A DNA stretch of 64,000 nt, taken from the NCBI RefSeq assembly GCF_040274945.1, contig NZ_JBEMAR010000001.1, positions 310,001 through 374,000 on the forward strand. The letters are read 5' to 3'. The translations under genes were made by a program, and so were the position numbers. Shown here in pieces: positions 52,271 through 62,034 of the stretch; position 1 is the first letter of the stretch, and the number at the start of each line of letters is the position of its first letter. Source of the DNA: Carnobacterium_B sp040274945. GTDB taxonomy: Bacteria; Bacillota; Bacilli; Lactobacillales; Carnobacteriaceae. The notes under the pieces are model-generated. The model saw only the letters and a program-made list of their open reading frames with translations, was not told the DNA's origin and did no database searches.

Positions 52271-53221
52271 ATGTCAACAATTAAACATTATCATCTTATT
52301 ATTAACGAGCTTTCAGGTTCTGGTAAAGGAAAAAAAGTCAGTCACCAAATAGGTAACTTGCTGATGGCTCAGCAGATAAGTTTTACTGTACATAAGTCTG
52401 CTTATCACGGACATACTGTGGAATTAACTAAAGTATTAGCTCATGAAATAGAAGAAGAACACAATCTGTCTCAATCAATTATCGTTATTGGTGGTGATGG
52501 CACCTTACACGAAGTTCTTACAGGTTTAGGTGAACAATATGCCCACATCCCAGTAGGGTATATCCCCGCAGGCTCTGGTAATGACTTTGCACGAGGAACA
52601 GGTATTTCAAAAGATCCAAAAAAAGCTCTAAAACAAATCCTTACTGCTCAACAAGCAACAAAATTAGATATCATTGAATATTACGACCACAATCAACAAA
52701 GTACGGGATTTGCTGTAAATAATGTGGGTATCGGTTTTGACGCGGCCGTCGTAAAAAGAGCAAACCATTCTCCATCTAAAGTCTTTTTAAACAAGTTAGG
52801 GTTGAGTTCTTTTGTTTATTTTGCCAGTCTAATTCAAGTCTTTTTTAAGCAAAGTGCTTTTCCTTTGACCATTACAACAAATGGCGACACAACTCAGTTT
52901 GACGATTCTTTTTTAGTTATTATCAATAGTCACCCTTATTTTGGCGGCGGCATCCCTGTTTCACCAAAAGCTTCTCAAATAGATGGAAAATTAGATTTGA
53001 TTATTTTACCTAAACACTCATTTGCTAACTTATTGTATCTTTTTGTGTTAATGATCTTTGGAGGAAAACATTTAAATCATAAAAATGTGTATTACTATCA
53101 AGCACCTTCTATTTCTCTCAAAACAACTTCAAAAATAGATTCAAATGCCGATGGGGAAATATTGGTGGATCAACCAATTGATTTTCAACTCAAAACCAGC
53201 TCACGTTATTTTTGGATTTGA
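52271..53221 (+). CDS. Diacylglycerol kinase-family lipid kinase
   Basis: A 316-residue DAGK-catalytic-domain protein. The nucleotide motif IVIGGDGTLHEVLTGLG and PAGSGNDFARG are clear, and the C-terminal part (ADGEILVDQPIDFQL) contains the expected beta-sandwich end. Bacterial members (DgkB, YegS, BmrU-like) phosphorylate lipids such as diacylglycerol. The ATG at 52271 with AAAAGGAG is chosen; an upstream in-frame ATG at 52217 has no site. Monocistronic. Confidence 0.88.
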   Translation: MSTIKHYHLIINELSGSGKGKKVSHQIGNLLMAQQISFTVHKSAYHGHTVELTKVLAHEIEEEHNLSQSIIVIGGDGTLHEVLTGLGEQYAHIPVGYIPAGSGNDFARGTGISKDPKKALKQILTAQQATKLDIIEYYDHNQQSTGFAVNNVGIGFDAAVVKRANHSPSKVFLNKLGLSSFVYFASLIQVFFKQSAFPLTITTNGDTTQFDDSFLVIINSHPYFGGGIPVSPKASQIDGKLDLIILPKHSFANLLYLFVLMIFGGKHLNHKNVYYYQAPSISLKTTSKIDSNADGEILVDQPIDFQLKTSSRYFWI

Positions 53222-53242
53222 ACCTAACGTCTTCCTTGTGCA

Positions 53243-53284
53243 TAAAAAAAGTTCCAGAAGAAAAATCTTCTGAAACTTTTTTTT
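53243..53284. terminator. Bidirectional terminator between lipid kinase and recD2
   Basis: AAAAAGTT..CAGAAGA and TCTTCTG..AACTTTTT with a 4-base loop and A/T flanks, between convergent genes. Confidence 0.88.
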
Positions 53285-55772
53285 ATACACTTGGTACTAT
53301 GCCATCCATGCCAATCATCGGATCAATCGCATTGGATTGAATCATTTCGATTGTCAGACGATAATTCTTCGGTTCTTCTTTATTTATCGTTTCAGCTTTA
53401 TTTTCTGTTTCTGATGATAGAGTAGAAATAGAATCGGAAAGTTCTGTTTCTTTTAGCTTATCTTTATTAGCAGGCATTTTCACAACAAGTTCAACATGTT
53501 GGTCTTCTCCTAATAGACGTTCCGTCAATGTCGTAAGTCTGGTTGCAGAAGATTTTGCTACACATTCCTCAAAGGCACTGGGTTCACCACACAAAATAAG
53601 CAATTCACTACTTCTTGTAATTCCTGTATACAATAGATCGCGTCTCAACATACGATGATAATTTTGCACCATTGGTAAGATAACCATTTTAAATTCTGAG
53701 CCTTGAGACTTATGAATCGAACAACAATAGGCCAGCGTAATTTTCATCCATTCATTTCGTTTGTAGACAACTTCATTAGCATCAAATTGAATGACAATTT
53801 CATCCACTTTATCTTCGGTTTCTTTAGCTAAGTTGATTCCGACAATCTCTCCCATATCTCCATTGAACACGTTCATTTCCGGATAGTTGACTAACTGCAA
53901 TACCTTATCCCCGATACGGTAATTCTTATCGTTAAATTTAACTTCTTTTCGTCTGCCAGAAGGATTTGGATTAAAGATTTCTTGCATCATTTTATTCAAT
54001 GCATCTATCCCAGCTGGACCTCTGTACATGGGTGCCAAAACTTGAATATCTTGGGCAGTGAATCCTTTTTCTTTAGCCTTTTCTACTACTTGACGAATGA
54101 CCGGTTCAATCTGATAGGTAGTGCATTGAAAGAAAGATCGGTCTTTTTTATTTTTCGTGAAATCTGCAGGGAGTTGCCCTTCTTTAATAGCATGTGCTAA
54201 TGAAATAATGGAAGACCCATCGTCTTGTCGGTAAATTTCAGTTAACTCTCTACTAGGAATCTGTTTTGCGCGAATGAGATCGTGCAAAACTTGACCAGGG
54301 CCCACAGAAGGCAATTGGTCTTTATCTCCTACAAAGATGACTTGCATATTTTGTGGGACTGCTCTTAACAATTGATTTGCTAGCCATGTATCCACCATAG
54401 ACATTTCATCAACGATCAATAATCCACCTTCTAGTTCTCTATCGGAAAGCTCTGCACTTGGTTTTTCTTGACCATTTAACCCTAAAAGACGATGAATCGT
54501 ACTGCTTGGCAATCCCGTAGATTCATTCATTCGTTTAGCTGCACGTCCTGTAGGTGCGGCCAAAAGAATCGGAAAGATCTTATCGTGGTAATCATCTATC
54601 TCTAAAGACAAGCCATTCAATTCAGCAAACAAGGTTACGATTCCATTTAATACCGTTGTTTTCCCGGTACCTGGACCCCCAGTCAGAATAAACAATGGTG
54701 AGACAACTGCTTCTTCAATTGCTTCGATTTGTGAATTCCCATACTGGATACCCAATCTTTTCTCCATTTTACGAATTTCTTTTTTGACATTATGCGCTGG
54801 ATACTGAATTTTTTTACTGTTTTCCATTAACCGTTTTACAGAGTTTGCAATTCCCCACTCAGCAGCATATAGCGAGTTAATGTACAACTTGTGCTGATCT
54901 TCAATTAATTTGTTTTCTTCGATCAGGTTTAATAATTCTTTTGCTACTATATCTGGTTCAATAATGAATGAACGACTTTCTTCAAGTACTCTTATGGTTT
55001 CATTCAATAATGGTTCTGCTAACGTATACGTATTGCCTTCACTGATACACAACTCATTTAATGAAAATGAGATAGCCGCTTGAATACGTCTGGGAGAATC
55101 TGCAGCAAAACCTAAATTTTCAGCAATGGCATCTGCTTTTTTGAACCCGATATTTTCAATATCTTCTATTAATTGATAAGGATTCTCTTGAATGATCTCT
55201 AATGTTTCTGCTTGATAGGTTTGATAGATCGTGTATGCTAATCGACTTCCGAACCCAAAGTCATTTAATCCAATAATAATTTTTTCCATTCCGTTACTGG
55301 AACGTATCGTGTTAACGATGACTTCTTTCTTTTTTTCATTTAACCCGGGAACTTTAGCTAAAACAGTTTCATCTGCGTTAATTTGATCAATCGCATCTTC
55401 ACCTAAAAGATCCACAATCGTTTCTGCAGTTTTTTTCCCTATTCCTGGAAACTTATCACTAGAGAGATAAGCGACGACCCCTTCGGCCGAAGTTGGTTTT
55501 TCTTGCCGATAACGCTCTGCATTAAATTGCATCCCAAATTTAGGATGCTCAGTTAATTGGCCAAAAAAACGATACGTTTCATCTTCTTGGATTTGTCCAA
55601 AATTTCCCGTGACGACGATTTCTTTTTCTTTGAACGAACTGTTAGTATCAACAACGCGTATTAATAATACTTTGTAAAAATTTGTCGGATTTTGATAGAA
55701 AACTGCAGCCACTTGTCCTACAAAATAGGGAGGCTCTCCTGCAAATAAATCTAAATTGTCTTGCATAACCAC
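53283..55772 (-). CDS. recD2: SF1B ATP-dependent DNA helicase RecD2
   Basis: A 5'-3' helicase of genome maintenance. The N-terminal OB-like domain (FVGQVAAVFYQNPTNFYKVLL) and helix-hairpin-helix (GIGKKTAETIVDLLG) mark the RecD2 class, which acts without RecBC. Walker A is LTGGPGTGKTTVLNG, motif II VDEMSMVD, and the end has CSIHKSQGSEFKMV and LLYTGITRS. The start is GTG with GGAGG 7 bases upstream; an ATG two codons in is possible. It follows the TPR gene by 41 bases, the same partner as in Bacillus. Confidence 0.94.
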   Translation of the reverse strand: MVMQDNLDLFAGEPPYFVGQVAAVFYQNPTNFYKVLLIRVVDTNSSFKEKEIVVTGNFGQIQEDETYRFFGQLTEHPKFGMQFNAERYRQEKPTSAEGVVAYLSSDKFPGIGKKTAETIVDLLGEDAIDQINADETVLAKVPGLNEKKKEVIVNTIRSSNGMEKIIIGLNDFGFGSRLAYTIYQTYQAETLEIIQENPYQLIEDIENIGFKKADAIAENLGFAADSPRRIQAAISFSLNELCISEGNTYTLAEPLLNETIRVLEESRSFIIEPDIVAKELLNLIEENKLIEDQHKLYINSLYAAEWGIANSVKRLMENSKKIQYPAHNVKKEIRKMEKRLGIQYGNSQIEAIEEAVVSPLFILTGGPGTGKTTVLNGIVTLFAELNGLSLEIDDYHDKIFPILLAAPTGRAAKRMNESTGLPSSTIHRLLGLNGQEKPSAELSDRELEGGLLIVDEMSMVDTWLANQLLRAVPQNMQVIFVGDKDQLPSVGPGQVLHDLIRAKQIPSRELTEIYRQDDGSSIISLAHAIKEGQLPADFTKNKKDRSFFQCTTYQIEPVIRQVVEKAKEKGFTAQDIQVLAPMYRGPAGIDALNKMMQEIFNPNPSGRRKEVKFNDKNYRIGDKVLQLVNYPEMNVFNGDMGEIVGINLAKETEDKVDEIVIQFDANEVVYKRNEWMKITLAYCCSIHKSQGSEFKMVILPMVQNYHRMLRRDLLYTGITRSSELLILCGEPSAFEECVAKSSATRLTTLTERLLGEDQHVELVVKMPANKDKLKETELSDSISTLSSETENKAETINKEEPKNYRLTIEMIQSNAIDPMIGMDGIVPSV

Positions 55773-55813
55773 TTTACTGCCTCCACCCTTTCTATCTTAG
55801 CTAATTAACAGAA

Positions 55814-56494
55814 TTAGCCTTTTTGATTTTTCATCATAACTTCTATGGCTTTTAACTGCTCGATACGTTCCTTATATTTTATAGGATCTAACTCTTTTGC
55901 TTTATTGAAGTACTCATCAACAGAATCCTGCTCTTCCTTTAATGCCATTCCTACTACTCCACGTTTGAACCAAGCTTCATCATTTTGAGGAGCTTGATCG
56001 ATACTTATGTCAAAATACTGTTTGGCTTCTTTAAATGATCCTAATTGCATTAACGTATTCCCTATGAATAAAATAACTGTCATATCCAGTTTGTCTTCTT
56101 CATAAGCACTTAAAAAGTAAACCAATGCTTTTTTAGCTTGATCTAATGCTAAGAAGTTTTGTCCGATCATAACCATGGCATCTTTTTTCAAAGGTGTTTC
56201 ACTAAATTGAATCACTTGATTAAAATACTCTAGCGATGTTTGATAATTTTCAATTTCATAATAGAGATTCCCAAATGCATAAACAAAAATAGGATCTTCA
56301 GGGTACTTTTCAATTGCTGTTTCTAAAATAACTTTTGCATCTTCATATTTTTTACCTAAAATAAACATGGTCGCTAAATTATAATAACTATCGCTATTTG
56401 CAGGATGATCGTTAATTTCTTCCATAAGTAATTGAATGGCTTTGTTAAATTCGCCTTTTTCCCATAGCTGAAATGCTTCATGGTTTCGATTCAT
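55814..56494 (-). CDS. Tetratricopeptide repeat protein
   Basis: A 226-residue protein built from about five to six TPR units (NSDSYYNLATMFILGKKYEDA, PIFVYAFGNLYYEIENYQTS, AWFKRGVVGMALKEEQDSV). No other domain. Such proteins hold protein partners. Its place between mnmA and recD2 is conserved in Firmicutes (Bacillus YrrB). AAAGGAGG precedes the ATG. Confidence 0.88.
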   Translation of the reverse strand: MNRNHEAFQLWEKGEFNKAIQLLMEEINDHPANSDSYYNLATMFILGKKYEDAKVILETAIEKYPEDPIFVYAFGNLYYEIENYQTSLEYFNQVIQFSETPLKKDAMVMIGQNFLALDQAKKALVYFLSAYEEDKLDMTVILFIGNTLMQLGSFKEAKQYFDISIDQAPQNDEAWFKRGVVGMALKEEQDSVDEYFNKAKELDPIKYKERIEQLKAIEVMMKNQKG

Positions 56495-56595
56495 ACTTAT
56501 TTCCTCCTTTTTGCAACTTTACTTATTTTACAACAAAATTCTATTGGATTCTACTGATGTCTCTATTTTCTAGTTATTTCAGGTTAACTTTTATA

Positions 56596-56625
56596 AGAAA
56601 TTTTATTTTGGAGCATACACGCCAT
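56596..56625. repeat. Dispersed 30-bp repeat, copy 2
   Basis: AGAAATTTTATTTTGGAGCA and the following 10 bases match 30450-30479 at 27 of 30 positions. It lies in the gap between the TPR gene and the mnmA terminator. No coding debris surrounds it here. Confidence 0.5.
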
Positions 56626-56653
56626 GTAAATTAGAATTTTAGGTAGAAAAGGA

Positions 56654-56690
56654 TAAAAAAAAGCTAGGAGTTCCCCCCTAGCTTTTTTTA
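56654..56690 (-). terminator. Terminator of mnmA
   Basis: AAAAAAGCTAGG and CCTAGCTTTTTT around an 8-base loop, starting about 14 bases after the mnmA stop. Confidence 0.88.
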
Positions 56691-56703
56691 CTGTATGAAG
56701 TTT

Positions 56704-57828
56704 TTAAACGTATTGTAATTCTTTTTTTTCATTATAAGCTGCGTCAATCGTACCGCCGCCTAAACATTCCAGACCATCATAAAAAACAACTGCTTGACCT
56801 GGTGTGATGGCACGTACAGGTTCGTCAAATTCAACTGTAGCTGTAGTTCCATCTTCATTCAATTGAACCGTCACACCTGTATCTGCTTGGCGGTAACGGA
56901 ACTTCGCAGTACATTTAAATGTACGGGATTTTTCTTCATTTGTTGTAAAATGAAGGTCAGAAGCTTCTAAATGTGTAGCCAACAACCATTCATGATTAAA
57001 CCCTTGTCCTACATATAGTGTATTTGTTTCTAAATCTTTTCCGACAACGAACCATGGATCACTTGATTTTCCGCCGCCACCAATTCCTAATCCTTGGCGT
57101 TGTCCAATCGTATAATACATTAATCCATCATGTTGCCCTTTTACTTCGCCGTCTACTGTCATCATATTTCCAGGTTGAGCTGGTAAATAAGTCATTAAGA
57201 ATTTTTTGAAGTCGCGTTCTCCAATGAAACAAACCCCTGTAGAATCTTTCTTCTTAGCTGTTGCTAACCCAGCTTCTTCAGCAATTTTACGTACTTCAGA
57301 TTTTTGCATTCCACCCAATGGGAATAACGTTTTAGCAAGTTGTTCTTGAGATAATTGATTCAAAAAGTAAGTTTGGTCTTTATTATTATCTAGTCCTCTT
57401 AGCATATGTGTAACGCCATTTTCATCACGTTCCACTTGAGCATAATGTCCAGTAGCTACATAATCTGCTCCTAGTTCAATAGCGTAGTCTAAAAAGGCTT
57501 TGAATTTGATTTCTTTATTACACATAACATCTGGGTTAGGTGTGCGTCCTTTTTTATATTCTTCTAAAAAGTAGGTAAATACTTTATCCCAATATTGTTT
57601 TTCAAAATTAATCGAATAATATGGAATTCCAATTTGGTTTGCTACTAACGCAACATCATTGTAATCCTCTGTCGCTGTGCAGACACCAAACTCATCTGTA
57701 TCATCCCAGTTTTTCATAAAAATACCCACCACATCATAGCCTTGTTGTTTTAGAACTAAAGCTGTAACGGATGAGTCAACGCCTCCACTCATGCCAACTA
57801 CGACGCGAGTCTTGCTATTGTCTTTCAT
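56704..57828 (-). CDS. mnmA: tRNA-specific 2-thiouridylase MnmA
   Basis: It places sulfur at wobble U34 of tRNA-Lys, Glu and Gln using ATP. The PP-loop is VVGMSGGVDSSVTALVL (near residue 10). The catalytic Cys pair is in TPNPDVMCNKEIKF (near 108) and STGVCFIGERDF (near 203). Length 374 is normal. Sulfur should come from the cysteine desulfurase encoded just upstream, in the usual Firmicute order. A promoter with TATAAT lies close upstream. Confidence 0.96.
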   Translation of the reverse strand: MKDNSKTRVVVGMSGGVDSSVTALVLKQQGYDVVGIFMKNWDDTDEFGVCTATEDYNDVALVANQIGIPYYSINFEKQYWDKVFTYFLEEYKKGRTPNPDVMCNKEIKFKAFLDYAIELGADYVATGHYAQVERDENGVTHMLRGLDNNKDQTYFLNQLSQEQLAKTLFPLGGMQKSEVRKIAEEAGLATAKKKDSTGVCFIGERDFKKFLMTYLPAQPGNMMTVDGEVKGQHDGLMYYTIGQRQGLGIGGGGKSSDPWFVVGKDLETNTLYVGQGFNHEWLLATHLEASDLHFTTNEEKSRTFKCTAKFRYRQADTGVTVQLNEDGTTATVEFDEPVRAITPGQAVVFYDGLECLGGGTIDAAYNEKKELQYV

Positions 57829-57903
57829 TACATCACCATCATTTCAAATAGATTCTGAAAAATCTTTTTACGATTTGAAGGTCGCATTTTTTCAGTCTCT
57901 ATC

Positions 57904-57931
57904 ATTATACTAACTTTTAGTCAGAAATCAA
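57904..57931 (-). promoter_or_regulatory. Promoter of mnmA
   Basis: Minus strand TTGATT (57926-57931), 16-base spacer, consensus TATAAT (57904-57909). Confidence 0.6.
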
Positions 57932-57948
57932 GTTGCTTAATCTAAAAA

Positions 57949-57985
57949 TAGGGAGATGCTCACCATAGTGAATATCTCCCTATAA
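57949..57985 (-). terminator. Terminator of the DUF1831 gene
   Basis: ATAGGGAGAT..TCAC and GTGA..ATCTCCCTAT pair with a short loop, followed by TTTTT on the minus strand; 18 bases after the stop. Confidence 0.85.
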
Positions 57986-58002
57986 ATCTTGTAATTAAAA
58001 TT

Positions 58003-58344
58003 TTATACTTTTTCTAACACTCCGCGTTCAACAAGGTCTGATAAAGTGAACGCTACTTTTTCACGAATTTCTTTATACGCATCGCCATTGTAGATGTTTA
58101 CTGGACGCAATCCATTGCCAGTAGTTATTGAAATTTTTAATTGTTTTACCTCATCTGAGATCACAATTTTCAATTTTACTCCTTGTTTATTCAATAAATT
58201 AGTATCCATCGTACGCATCAATTGAAAATTCCCTTTTTTAGTTTCTTCAAATCCATTGTCTCTTAATGTATATTTTTTTGCGTTAGGATTTACTTTAAAC
58301 GTTTCTTTGGATCCTAATAAAGTTGCTTCTTTTTCAAATGCCAT
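58003..58344 (-). CDS. DUF1831 domain protein
   Basis: A 113-residue protein of the DUF1831 family (FKVNPNAKKYTLRDNGFEETKKGNFQL is the family segment), known from lactic bacteria and usually found next to a cysteine desulfurase. That is also the case here. A role in sulfur transfer is likely by context, but unproven. The long hairpin 58435-58483 separates it from the desulfurase gene. Confidence 0.75.
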   Translation of the reverse strand: MAFEKEATLLGSKETFKVNPNAKKYTLRDNGFEETKKGNFQLMRTMDTNLLNKQGVKLKIVISDEVKQLKISITTGNGLRPVNIYNGDAYKEIREKVAFTLSDLVERGVLEKV

Positions 58345-58434
58345 GCTATTCCCTCACTTTTTCTCTTCACTTAGTCGTAACCCTTTTCATTTCTACTATA
58401 CCATAGCTTTTATCTTTTTTTCTATAAAAATCAG

Positions 58435-58483
58435 TAGAAATACTAAAGAGCCTGAAAACATTCCAGGCTCTTTAGTATTTCTA
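58435..58483 (-). terminator. 20-bp perfect hairpin after cysteine desulfurase
   Basis: TAGAAATACTAAAGAGCCTG and CAGGCTCTTTAGTATTTCTA are perfect inverted copies with a 9-base loop. A T-rich tail follows on the minus strand. It starts about 10 bases after the desulfurase stop. Confidence 0.8.
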
Positions 58484-58492
58484 TCTCTGCCA

Positions 58493-59647
58493 TTAAAGTT
58501 GTTTTTTCAATCTTAAACTAATGGTCGCCAGTTGTTCAGCTAGATAACTGATTTGTTTTGACGTTGTTCCTAAACCAAAACTGATTCGAATCGTTTCAGC
58601 CACAATCGGATTGTTCTCTCCATACATTGCTATTAAGACATGACTCGGATCAATATTGCCAGCAGTACAAGCTGAACCAGATGATACTGCTATGCCACTT
58701 AAATCTAAACTCATCAACAATTGTTCAGCTGATACATTTTTGAACCAGACACTTACGATATGATCTAATTGTTTAGCCGTATTTCCATTGACTTCAAATT
58801 CAATCTCTTTTTGAGTCAATTCTTCAATAAGTTGTTTACGCAATTCTAGATGTCTTTCTTTACGGTTCTCTCTTTGAGGTTGAATGATTTCAACTGCTTT
58901 TTGCAATCCTGCAATAGCAGGAATATTCTCTGTGCCAGCACGTCGTTTTTTTTCTTGTTCGCCGCCTAGCATAAAGCTTGGTAAAAAAATGGTTTCTTTC
59001 ACATAAAGAAATCCAATACCTTTAGGACCGTTAATTTTATGACTTGAAATAGATAATAAATCGATATGGTCTCTTTTAACATCAATTTCCTCTGTTCCAT
59101 AAGCTTGTACAGCATCGGTATGAAAATAGGCTGTAGATTCACTTGCTTCAATTAGGGTACCAATTTCTGCTATATCCATTACGGTACCAACTTCGTTATT
59201 TGCATACATGATTGATACCAGAATGGTATCTGGTCTCAAAGCTTCTTCAACCATTATAGGATCAACTTGACCTTTTTCATTTACTGGTAGATAAGTCACT
59301 TCAAATCCTAGTTTCTCTAAATACTCCATCGGTTTCAAAACAGCATGGTGCTCCACAACTGATGTAATAATGTGTTTTCCATCTTGTTGTCTCTTTAATG
59401 CCGTTTCAATAATTGCGGTATTGTCAGATTCTGTCCCACCACTAGTAATAATGATTTCACTCGGTTTGGCACCAATACTTTCAGCAAAAACTATTCGAGC
59501 ATTGTCTACAATACGACGACTGTCTCTTCCGAAATTATGGATACTTGATGCATTGCCATAATGATTTTTCATTGCTTCATAAACAACTTCAATAACTTCT
59601 GGGTGTACAGGACTAGTTGCGGCATGATCAAAATACATTTTTTCCAT
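58493..59647 (-). CDS. Cysteine desulfurase (NifS/IscS-like)
   Basis: A PLP enzyme that removes sulfur from cysteine for tRNA thiolation. The PLP Lys is in LLSISSHKINGPKGIGFLY. The catalytic Cys is in AVSSGSACTAGNIDPSHVL, and the N-terminal YFDHAATSPVHPEVIE is family-typical. Length 384. The context (DUF1831, then mnmA) makes it the MnmA sulfur donor, like Bacillus YrvO. GGAGG precedes the ATG at about 10 bases. Confidence 0.95.
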   Translation of the reverse strand: MEKMYFDHAATSPVHPEVIEVVYEAMKNHYGNASSIHNFGRDSRRIVDNARIVFAESIGAKPSEIIITSGGTESDNTAIIETALKRQQDGKHIITSVVEHHAVLKPMEYLEKLGFEVTYLPVNEKGQVDPIMVEEALRPDTILVSIMYANNEVGTVMDIAEIGTLIEASESTAYFHTDAVQAYGTEEIDVKRDHIDLLSISSHKINGPKGIGFLYVKETIFLPSFMLGGEQEKKRRAGTENIPAIAGLQKAVEIIQPQRENRKERHLELRKQLIEELTQKEIEFEVNGNTAKQLDHIVSVWFKNVSAEQLLMSLDLSGIAVSSGSACTAGNIDPSHVLIAMYGENNPIVAETIRISFGLGTTSKQISYLAEQLATISLRLKKQL

Positions 59648-59690
59648 CTAAGAAAGTCCTCCCTATTTTATCCAAACTTACAATTCTTAA

Positions 59691-59719
59691 AGTTTATCAC
59701 TTTTCTCTATCTACAACAA
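59691..59719 (-). promoter_or_regulatory. Promoter of cysteine desulfurase
   Basis: Minus strand TTGTTG (59714-59719), 17-base spacer and TAAACT (59691-59696) with an extended TGA. Confidence 0.5.
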
Positions 59720-59742
59720 CCACTTATTTTGAGTAAGCTTAT

Positions 59743-62034
59743 TTATTCGTTATCTGTTTCCTTTTCCCATAATTCTGGAAATAACATCTTTAGGATACCC
59801 ATAGTTAATCGGCGACCTTTGCCTTTGTAAACAAAAGCATGCATATGCATAGCAGGATTAAAGTTAGCTTCTAATACTGTATAGCCTAAATGGTCTTTAG
59901 TACTACGTAAAGTTGTATCCGGAATAATCAAATCAATCCCACTAACTTTCGCACCAATAATCTCAGACATATCAATAGCAGCTTGTTTATAGCTGTCATC
60001 AATTTCATCTGTAACATCGATAGAGTCTCCTCCAGTACTGATATTTGAATTTTCTCTCAAATAAACAACAGTGTTCAATTCGGGGATACTTTCAATAGTA
60101 TAACCTTGAGCTTTTAACATTAATTGTTCAAGTTCACCTAACTCGATTCTTTCAAGAGGCGAACGATGCTTTTCTTCCCCGCGTAAAGGATCTTCATTTT
60201 TTTCGGCAACCAATTCTTTAATTGATTTTTGACCATCTCCGACAACATTTGCAGGAGTCCGTAACAAAATGGCTGGTACCTTTCCATCTAGAACAAAAAA
60301 GCGGTATTCAGTTCCAGGAATGTATTCTTCAACTAGTACAGCAGTATCTTCCTTAAATGCTATCTCAAGTGCTCTTTCATAATCCATTTTTGTAGGTGCA
60401 TGTTTAAAGACAGAGATACCTAACCCATAGTTAGTTGATTTAGGTTTTACAACGATTTGTTTTTGTTCATAACGCCAAAACGCTGTTTTTCCTTCTGCTA
60501 AAGTAGTGTACTCTTCACCCGCTGGAACACGAAATCCTGCTGAATCAAGAATTTTTTTCGTAACGGTCTTATTTTCCATAATCAATGGGGCAATATAAGA
60601 ATCTTTTGATGTCATATTTCCATTTTTAACAAATTCACTATGTTGATCATAAGTTAACTTTAAAAATTGATCTTGTGCATCTAAAATCTCTACTTGAATG
60701 CCTTTTTGTAGCGCATCAAATAGCAATAGTTGGGTAGACATTTCTAGTTGTTCGAAACCTCTTAAATTATACGGTCTCATAGTCGCTTCATTTTTGTATC
60801 GTTTAGCTAGCTCTAGACTAAAATCAATATAAGACCCTTTTTCTTCTATGCCACGCACCATACGTGCAGCAACGGTTAATGTTGGGTCAATAAGAAGCTT
60901 CTTAGTTTCTTGAATACAGTTTAGAGCGGATTTAGTTCCATTTGTAGAGAGAAGCATTTCTTCCATTTGCTTAAATAAATGCAAACCTTCCTTTTGAAAG
61001 CTTGAAATTTTTTCTGGGTGTTCCATTGCTGTTAATCGACTCATTTCTTCCCCAACTGCAATTTCTTCCATAGTAACTGTTTCATCCATCCAGATCATGT
61101 ATAAACAAAAAAGATGAACAAATTCCATTGTCTGTTTTGACATACCAAATGGGTCAAATGGGTTTAAATCAAAGCTTCGCAGTTCAAGATAAGAAATACC
61201 TTTTGTCAACAATTCTTCCGCTTTATTTGTACCTCTAAAACGAACGGCTGAGTAAAATTCTTTTTCTTCTGATAAAAATCCTTTTGCAACCATATCTTGT
61301 AAACTATGCACATAATCTTCAATTGAATGAAAAGATACAGCAACTTCTGACGGATTGACGTACCCGTACTGACTGCTTCGAATACTTCGAACATAATCTT
61401 GTGGAATTTCTTGATCCGCAAAAAATGACTCATCTACTATAGGAGAGGCTCCTAGTAAATAAGTTAACAACCAACGATAGCGAAGGAAATTTTTTGTCAA
61501 TTTTAAATAGAGCATCGACTTGAAAGATTCCTTATTTGAGTAGTCCGTTTGACAGTCAAATAAACGTGCGATCAGTTGGTCGTCTAATTCAAAATTGTAA
61601 TGCATACCACTAATCATTTGTTTTTTCTTGCCATATTTTTCTGTCAGTATCTCTCTATACGTTACATCATCTTTATTGTCTAACTTTGCAATCGGAATAA
61701 CGGATTCATCCGGAAGAACCATCGGCATACTTATCGGCCAAATAGCTTCATCAGAAGGGATGGTTTGAAGGACAACATCATGTAGTGCTGCCAACCAATC
61801 GTAACTTTCTTTTATGGTTCTTAAAGGCGGCGTGATCAATTCCAATTGTGATTCACTATAGTCTGTTTGAATATAGGGATGAAAACTCCTATTGCCAAAT
61901 TCCAGTGGGTGAGCTGTTAAAGCAAGCTCACCTGTTGAAGTTACCCTTAAACCTTCTTTTTCAATCCCGAAGGTTGCTTGATAAAAAGCTTCGCCTATAT
62001 CTGTTTCTTGAATCATTTGTTTCACTGTTTTCAT
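59743..62034 (-). CDS. gshAB: Bifunctional glutamate-cysteine ligase / glutathione synthetase
   Basis: A GshAB (GshF) fusion of 763 residues that makes glutathione in one protein. The N-terminal part (about 1-470) is a class I glutamate-cysteine ligase: GIEKEGLRVTSTGELALT, TDYSESQLELITPP. The C-terminal ATP-grasp domain (about 490-760) has VVKPKSTNYGLGISVF, VLVEEYIPGTEYRFFVLDG and EANFNPAMHMHAF. The fusion is typical of lactic and listerial bacteria. It overlaps the preceding PRA-PH-like gene by 4 bases (ATGA). Confidence 0.96.
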   Translation of the reverse strand: MKTVKQMIQETDIGEAFYQATFGIEKEGLRVTSTGELALTAHPLEFGNRSFHPYIQTDYSESQLELITPPLRTIKESYDWLAALHDVVLQTIPSDEAIWPISMPMVLPDESVIPIAKLDNKDDVTYREILTEKYGKKKQMISGMHYNFELDDQLIARLFDCQTDYSNKESFKSMLYLKLTKNFLRYRWLLTYLLGASPIVDESFFADQEIPQDYVRSIRSSQYGYVNPSEVAVSFHSIEDYVHSLQDMVAKGFLSEEKEFYSAVRFRGTNKAEELLTKGISYLELRSFDLNPFDPFGMSKQTMEFVHLFCLYMIWMDETVTMEEIAVGEEMSRLTAMEHPEKISSFQKEGLHLFKQMEEMLLSTNGTKSALNCIQETKKLLIDPTLTVAARMVRGIEEKGSYIDFSLELAKRYKNEATMRPYNLRGFEQLEMSTQLLLFDALQKGIQVEILDAQDQFLKLTYDQHSEFVKNGNMTSKDSYIAPLIMENKTVTKKILDSAGFRVPAGEEYTTLAEGKTAFWRYEQKQIVVKPKSTNYGLGISVFKHAPTKMDYERALEIAFKEDTAVLVEEYIPGTEYRFFVLDGKVPAILLRTPANVVGDGQKSIKELVAEKNEDPLRGEEKHRSPLERIELGELEQLMLKAQGYTIESIPELNTVVYLRENSNISTGGDSIDVTDEIDDSYKQAAIDMSEIIGAKVSGIDLIIPDTTLRSTKDHLGYTVLEANFNPAMHMHAFVYKGKGRRLTMGILKMLFPELWEKETDNE